DNA from: an uncultured Chryseobacterium sp.
Lineage (GTDB): Bacteria > Bacteroidota > Bacteroidia > Flavobacteriales > Weeksellaceae
DNA: 64,000 bases
NCBI GenBank assembly: GCA_913778085.1
Contig: CAJYXJ010000020.1
Coordinates: forward strand, 1 to 64,000
Reading direction: 5' to 3'
The position numbers were made by a program, and so were the translations under genes. Positions 60,846-64,000 of this stretch are shown here, in pieces. Every line of letters begins with the position of its first letter. Within the stretch, counting starts at the first letter, position 1. The notes below the pieces were generated by a model that worked only from the letters and a program-made list of their open reading frames with translations, was not told where the DNA came from and did no database searches.

Positions 60846-63800
60846 TTAGAAATTGTAGCGAATGCCCAGCTGTCCCTGGAATCTTGAAGCAAACTGATCG
60901 ATCGTATAAGGTAGGCCCGGTGTTTTGAAGTTGTATACCGGATCACCTGCAGAAGGCTGCCCTGCCGCAACATTTCCTACTTTCGTTAAGCCTACACTTG
61001 CTGTTGAGTTAAAGGTGTTGGGTACGAAATAGACTTTGCCCCAGTCCTTGTTCAGCAAATTCGTCAGATTGATGATGCTGAATGAAATCTGCAGGCTGTT
61101 TTTTGATTTTTCACTCAGTCGGATTTCATCCATGATCCTGAAATCTGCCTGTATGTTCCATGGGGTAAAATCGCCGTTTCTCTCGGTAAACTTTCCTCTT
61201 CTGCTGTTCAGGTAATCATTCCCGCTGATAAATTTTTCATAGTCAGCTACCTGCTGTGCGGCTGTCACCAGGATATTTCCTGAAGCATCTTTTATCGGAG
61301 CGATATATTTTGCTGCTTCGGTAGCATCTTTAAAGATATAAGCCAGGCCTGCCGCCTGTCCGCTGTTGGCAATCGTACTGTTTACAAATCCCCATGAGAA
61401 AGGGTTTCCGGATTGTGCATTAAAATATAGGTTAGCCGATAATCTGTTCGATGCTGAAAGCGGAACGGAATAGCCTAAGTTGGCCACGATTCTGTTTTTA
61501 ATCGCAAAGTTGGAGGTTGTCAGTTTCGGATCATTTGGGGTTAAAGACTGGTTCATCTGCCAGTTGCTTTCCATAGAGTTACGGATTCCGTTGGTAATGT
61601 CTTTCGCATCACCGTATGTGTAGGCCACAAAGAAATTCAGTCCGAAATTATATGCTTTGGAAAGCTGGGCCGTCAGGTTATAACGGTAGCCTTCTTTCGT
61701 GTTGGAAAGCATGTAGGCGTTAGAGAAATTGCTGTTGATGTTGGTCGTATAGACCGGCATTTCGTGGTTCGTATCATAGCTGAAGTACGTTACATTATCC
61801 GTTTTGTTTACCTGCTGGAACTTCAGATCATAAAGGACTTTCGTGTAGATTCCTTCTACGGTAAATTTATATCCCGATAATGTATAATCGAAAGCCAGAG
61901 AGCTTCTCCATACCCGCGGCATTTTGAAATTGTTATCGATTAAATCCACCTGTACTTTCGAGGAATTCTGCCATTTCGGGAAGTTGCTGCTTACCAGGGG
62001 ATCTCCGTTGGCTGCCAGCTGTGCGGCGGTAGGTGCGTTGTAATCATAACTTCCGAATCCGACCCCGTCGTTATAATATGCATATCCAAGCCATGCAAAA
62101 GGAATTCTTCCTACGAATATCCCGGATCCTCCTCTCATAATTAATGATCGGTCTTCGGTAAGATCCAAATTAAATCCTAGCCTTGGGGAAATTGTGGGCT
62201 TGTTAAGATAATTGTTCGTTAGTTGGCTCAGAGGGGTATAAGTATAAGTGCTTCCGTAATAAGGATCAGCAGGTGAGCTTGTTACTTTCGGGCTTAAAAC
62301 CGGCTTGTCGGGTAGGTCCGTATAATCAACTCTCACACCTGGCGTCAGTCTCAGTCTTCCCCAAGTGATCTCGTCCTGAAAATAGGCGGACAAAAGATTT
62401 ACTTTATAGTGTGCGTAAGGATTGTCGAATAAATCCTGCCGGCCTTCTCCTTCCAGAGAATACGTTCCCCTGATTCTCGCCGGGTTCGAATTATAAAAAT
62501 CATTTAAGCTTTTATATGAAATTCTTCCGTTCAGTGCGTTTACGAAACCATAGTCGATATTATACAGCTCATTATGAGTTCCCAGCAAGAACGTATGGTG
62601 TCCTGCTTTATAAGTCAGGTTATCTGTAATTTCAAATGTTTTCTGTCTCATATTGAAAACCGTTGCTTCCCGGTCGTTTCCAAGGAGAATGGTCCCGCCG
62701 TTATAAGCAATTTCCACCTGTGGGAACATCGCATTCTGGGACGTTGGATCCCGGTAATCATGGATGGAGGAATACCCCAGCACCAAATTGTTGTTTAGTC
62801 TGTCGTTAAAACGGCTTTTCAGCTCCAGGGTTGTCGTTGAGGATGTATTTTTCTGCACAAAGTCCATGCTCGAAAAACGGAAATTGGCCGCGTCTCTTTC
62901 CAGATTGGAAGCATGTGAGAATACCGTATTGTTTTTAATGGATAAAGTATGCTTGTCATTAATTTTCCAGTCTAATTTATTGAAAAGTTTTGAGCTTTCG
63001 GAGAAGTTGGTATACTGATCATAACTTCCGGCATTGAAACCGTACTTATTCCGTACGAAATCCGAAATCTGCTGGGCTATGGTACCGTTTACCAATGAAC
63101 CCTGATCTCCGGCGTTATAGAAAACAGGATCTGTTCTTTTCGTATATTCCATATTGGTGAACAGGAAAAGTTTATCTTTAATAACAGGAAGCCCTACTCT
63201 TCCACCGTAAATATAATCTCCGAAAGAATTCGGCATCCTGGAATTGTCGCCAACTCTGTTTTTTCCGGTAATCCAGGCATTTCTGCCGTAGAAATACATC
63301 GATCCCTCTACATTATTGCTTCCGCTCCGGGTAACGGCGTTAATGCTCCCGCCCAGGAAATTTCCTAATTTTACGTCATAAGGCGCAATATAAACCTGCA
63401 CATCCTGAATGGCATCCAGGCTGATGGAATTGGAACGCGTGCTGCTACCGGGCATTCCTGAGGTTCCTGTCTGTCCGCCTAAGGACGGGCTGAAGCCAAT
63501 CGCATCATTGTTAATGGAACCGTCGATGGTAACATTGTTATAACGGAAGTTTGTTCCGTTAAAAGAATTATTGGCACTTTGGGGAACAAGCTTCGTGACA
63601 TCCTGAATTCCTCTGTTGATATTAGGTAATCCTGAAATCTGTGCCTGACTGATTCCAACACCGAATTTTGCGGCTGTAGTTCTTTTGGAGGTCAGTTTCA
63701 CTTCATCGATCATTTTCTCCTTGCTGCCAAGCTCTACTACCGGAAGATCATTGTTTCCCAGAGAAAGCTGTACATTGCTGTTGGAATATACCACTTTTGC

Positions 63801-64000
63801 GCCATCCGTTACCTCAATGGTATAAGGTCCGCCCGGCTGCAGGTTGTCTAAGCTGAACTGACCGTTTTTATTGGTCTTCGTCTCAAAGCTGCTGTTGGTG
63901 GGAACGTGGGTTATTTTGATGGTCATTTCGGAATTGGTTCCTTTTAACCTCCCGAAAATTTTAGAGCTGGTTTCCTGTGAAAAGGCTAGGCTGAAAGATA
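60846..64000 (-). CDS. Oar-like TonB-dependent receptor, 5' end beyond the window
   Basis: More than 1050 codons on the - strand; the frame stays open to the right edge, where the end of a signal peptide (SFSLAFSQETSSK) is seen, so only the first few residues are missing. An N-terminal carboxypeptidase-regulatory-like domain (IFGRLKGTNSEM...IEVTDGAK) precedes a plug domain (PNINRGIQDVTKLVPQSANN, SISLDAIQDVQVYIAPYDVK, LGGSINAVTRSGSNN) and a large beta-barrel ending in LGIRYNF. The plug and barrel style match Oar/OmpA-related receptors of Bacteroidota. The ligand is unknown. A terminator follows. Confidence 0.9.
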   Translation of the reverse strand, partial: SFSLAFSQETSSKIFGRLKGTNSEMTIKITHVPTNSSFETKTNKNGQFSLDNLQPGGPYTIEVTDGAKVVYSNSNVQLSLGNNDLPVVELGSKEKMIDEVKLTSKRTTAAKFGVGISQAQISGLPNINRGIQDVTKLVPQSANNSFNGTNFRYNNVTIDGSINNDAIGFSPSLGGQTGTSGMPGSSTRSNSISLDAIQDVQVYIAPYDVKLGNFLGGSINAVTRSGSNNVEGSMYFYGRNAWITGKNRVGDNSRMPNSFGDYIYGGRVGLPVIKDKLFLFTNMEYTKRTDPVFYNAGDQGSLVNGTIAQQISDFVRNKYGFNAGSYDQYTNFSESSKLFNKLDWKINDKHTLSIKNNTVFSHASNLERDAANFRFSSMDFVQKNTSSTTTLELKSRFNDRLNNNLVLGYSSIHDYRDPTSQNAMFPQVEIAYNGGTILLGNDREATVFNMRQKTFEITDNLTYKAGHHTFLLGTHNELYNIDYGFVNALNGRISYKSLNDFYNSNPARIRGTYSLEGEGRQDLFDNPYAHYKVNLLSAYFQDEITWGRLRLTPGVRVDYTDLPDKPVLSPKVTSSPADPYYGSTYTYTPLSQLTNNYLNKPTISPRLGFNLDLTEDRSLIMRGGSGIFVGRIPFAWLGYAYYNDGVGFGSYDYNAPTAAQLAANGDPLVSSNFPKWQNSSKVQVDLIDNNFKMPRVWRSSLAFDYTLSGYKFTVEGIYTKVLYDLKFQQVNKTDNVTYFSYDTNHEMPVYTTNINSNFSNAYMLSNTKEGYRYNLTAQLSKAYNFGLNFFVAYTYGDAKDITNGIRNSMESNWQMNQSLTPNDPKLTTSNFAIKNRIVANLGYSVPLSASNRLSANLYFNAQSGNPFSWGFVNSTIANSGQAAGLAYIFKDATEAAKYIAPIKDASGNILVTAAQQVADYEKFISGNDYLNSRRGKFTERNGDFTPWNIQADFRIMDEIRLSEKSKNSLQISFSIINLTNLLNKDWGKVYFVPNTFNSTASVGLTKVGNVAAGQPSAGDPVYNFKTPGLPYTIDQFASRFQGQLGIRYNF

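Overview
The window reads as chromosome of a flavobacterium, most likely Chryseobacterium or a close relative in the Weeksellaceae. This is an inference from: AT-rich DNA; many starts preceded by the Bacteroidota -7 promoter box (TAnnTTTG) rather than a Shine-Dalgarno sequence; a short primary sigma factor of the Bacteroidota type; a secreted protein with a type IX secretion sorting tail; an Oar-like TonB-dependent receptor; and a subtype-iii (Bacteroidota) type VI secretion gene set. No rRNA, tRNA or CRISPR array was seen.

Left part (1-17.7 kb): the tail of a transposase and a dispersed non-coding repeat, a BlaI-like regulator with a PAP2-like membrane protein, then mostly core genes on the + strand: pyruvate dehydrogenase E1 alpha and E2, an SBF-like transporter, lolD, an L,D-transpeptidase-like protein, radC, a FemAB/GNAT-like protein, a PhyH-type dioxygenase, pyrophosphatase, gpmI, an acyl-ACP desaturase, a small HAD phosphatase, methionine aminopeptidase and a methyltransferase. 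A T9SS cargo protein, an SMR exporter and a Crp-like regulator follow on the - strand.

18-24 kb is a compact sugar locus: LacI-type regulator, fructokinase-like kinase, FucP-type MFS symporter, outer-membrane porin and a tagatose/psicose-3-epimerase-like enzyme. Two matching AAACGTTT palindromes lie ahead of the regulator and the kinase. The parts fit import of a ketohexose, epimerisation to fructose and phosphorylation.

24-35 kb: era, DoxX with a decayed second copy beside it, an S9 peptidase, a seven-copy ~123-bp tandem repeat array, a HAD phosphatase, a Crp regulator, a GNAT enzyme, a decayed toxin-antitoxin pair in convergent orientation, a MATE pump, a sigma-54-type response regulator without a DNA-binding tail, and a YggS-like PLP protein.

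35-44 kb (- strand): a tightly coupled four-gene operon with two paralogous, very divergent AlkB-like 2OG-Fe(II) oxygenases, a lipoprotein and a flavin monooxygenase (the best candidate here for an undescribed system), then a secreted lipoprotein, the primary sigma factor and an S1/P1 nuclease.

44-52 kb: an isolated tssG-tssN-tssK block of a type VI system, a second copy of the dispersed repeat, a class V aminotransferase, an MntR-like regulator and a threonine aldolase. 52-64 kb: a YdeI-like protein, an S24-type repressor, a chromate-transporter remnant, a second methionine aminopeptidase, an AraC/TetX-like/DUF2383 cluster, a Cof-type phosphatase, a 56-residue membrane protein, an OmpH/Skp chaperone and an Oar-like TonB receptor that runs off the right edge.

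Several starts were moved from the longest frame because a -7 promoter box lies inside the extension. Family calls are by eye from motifs and remembered family sequences; no search was run.
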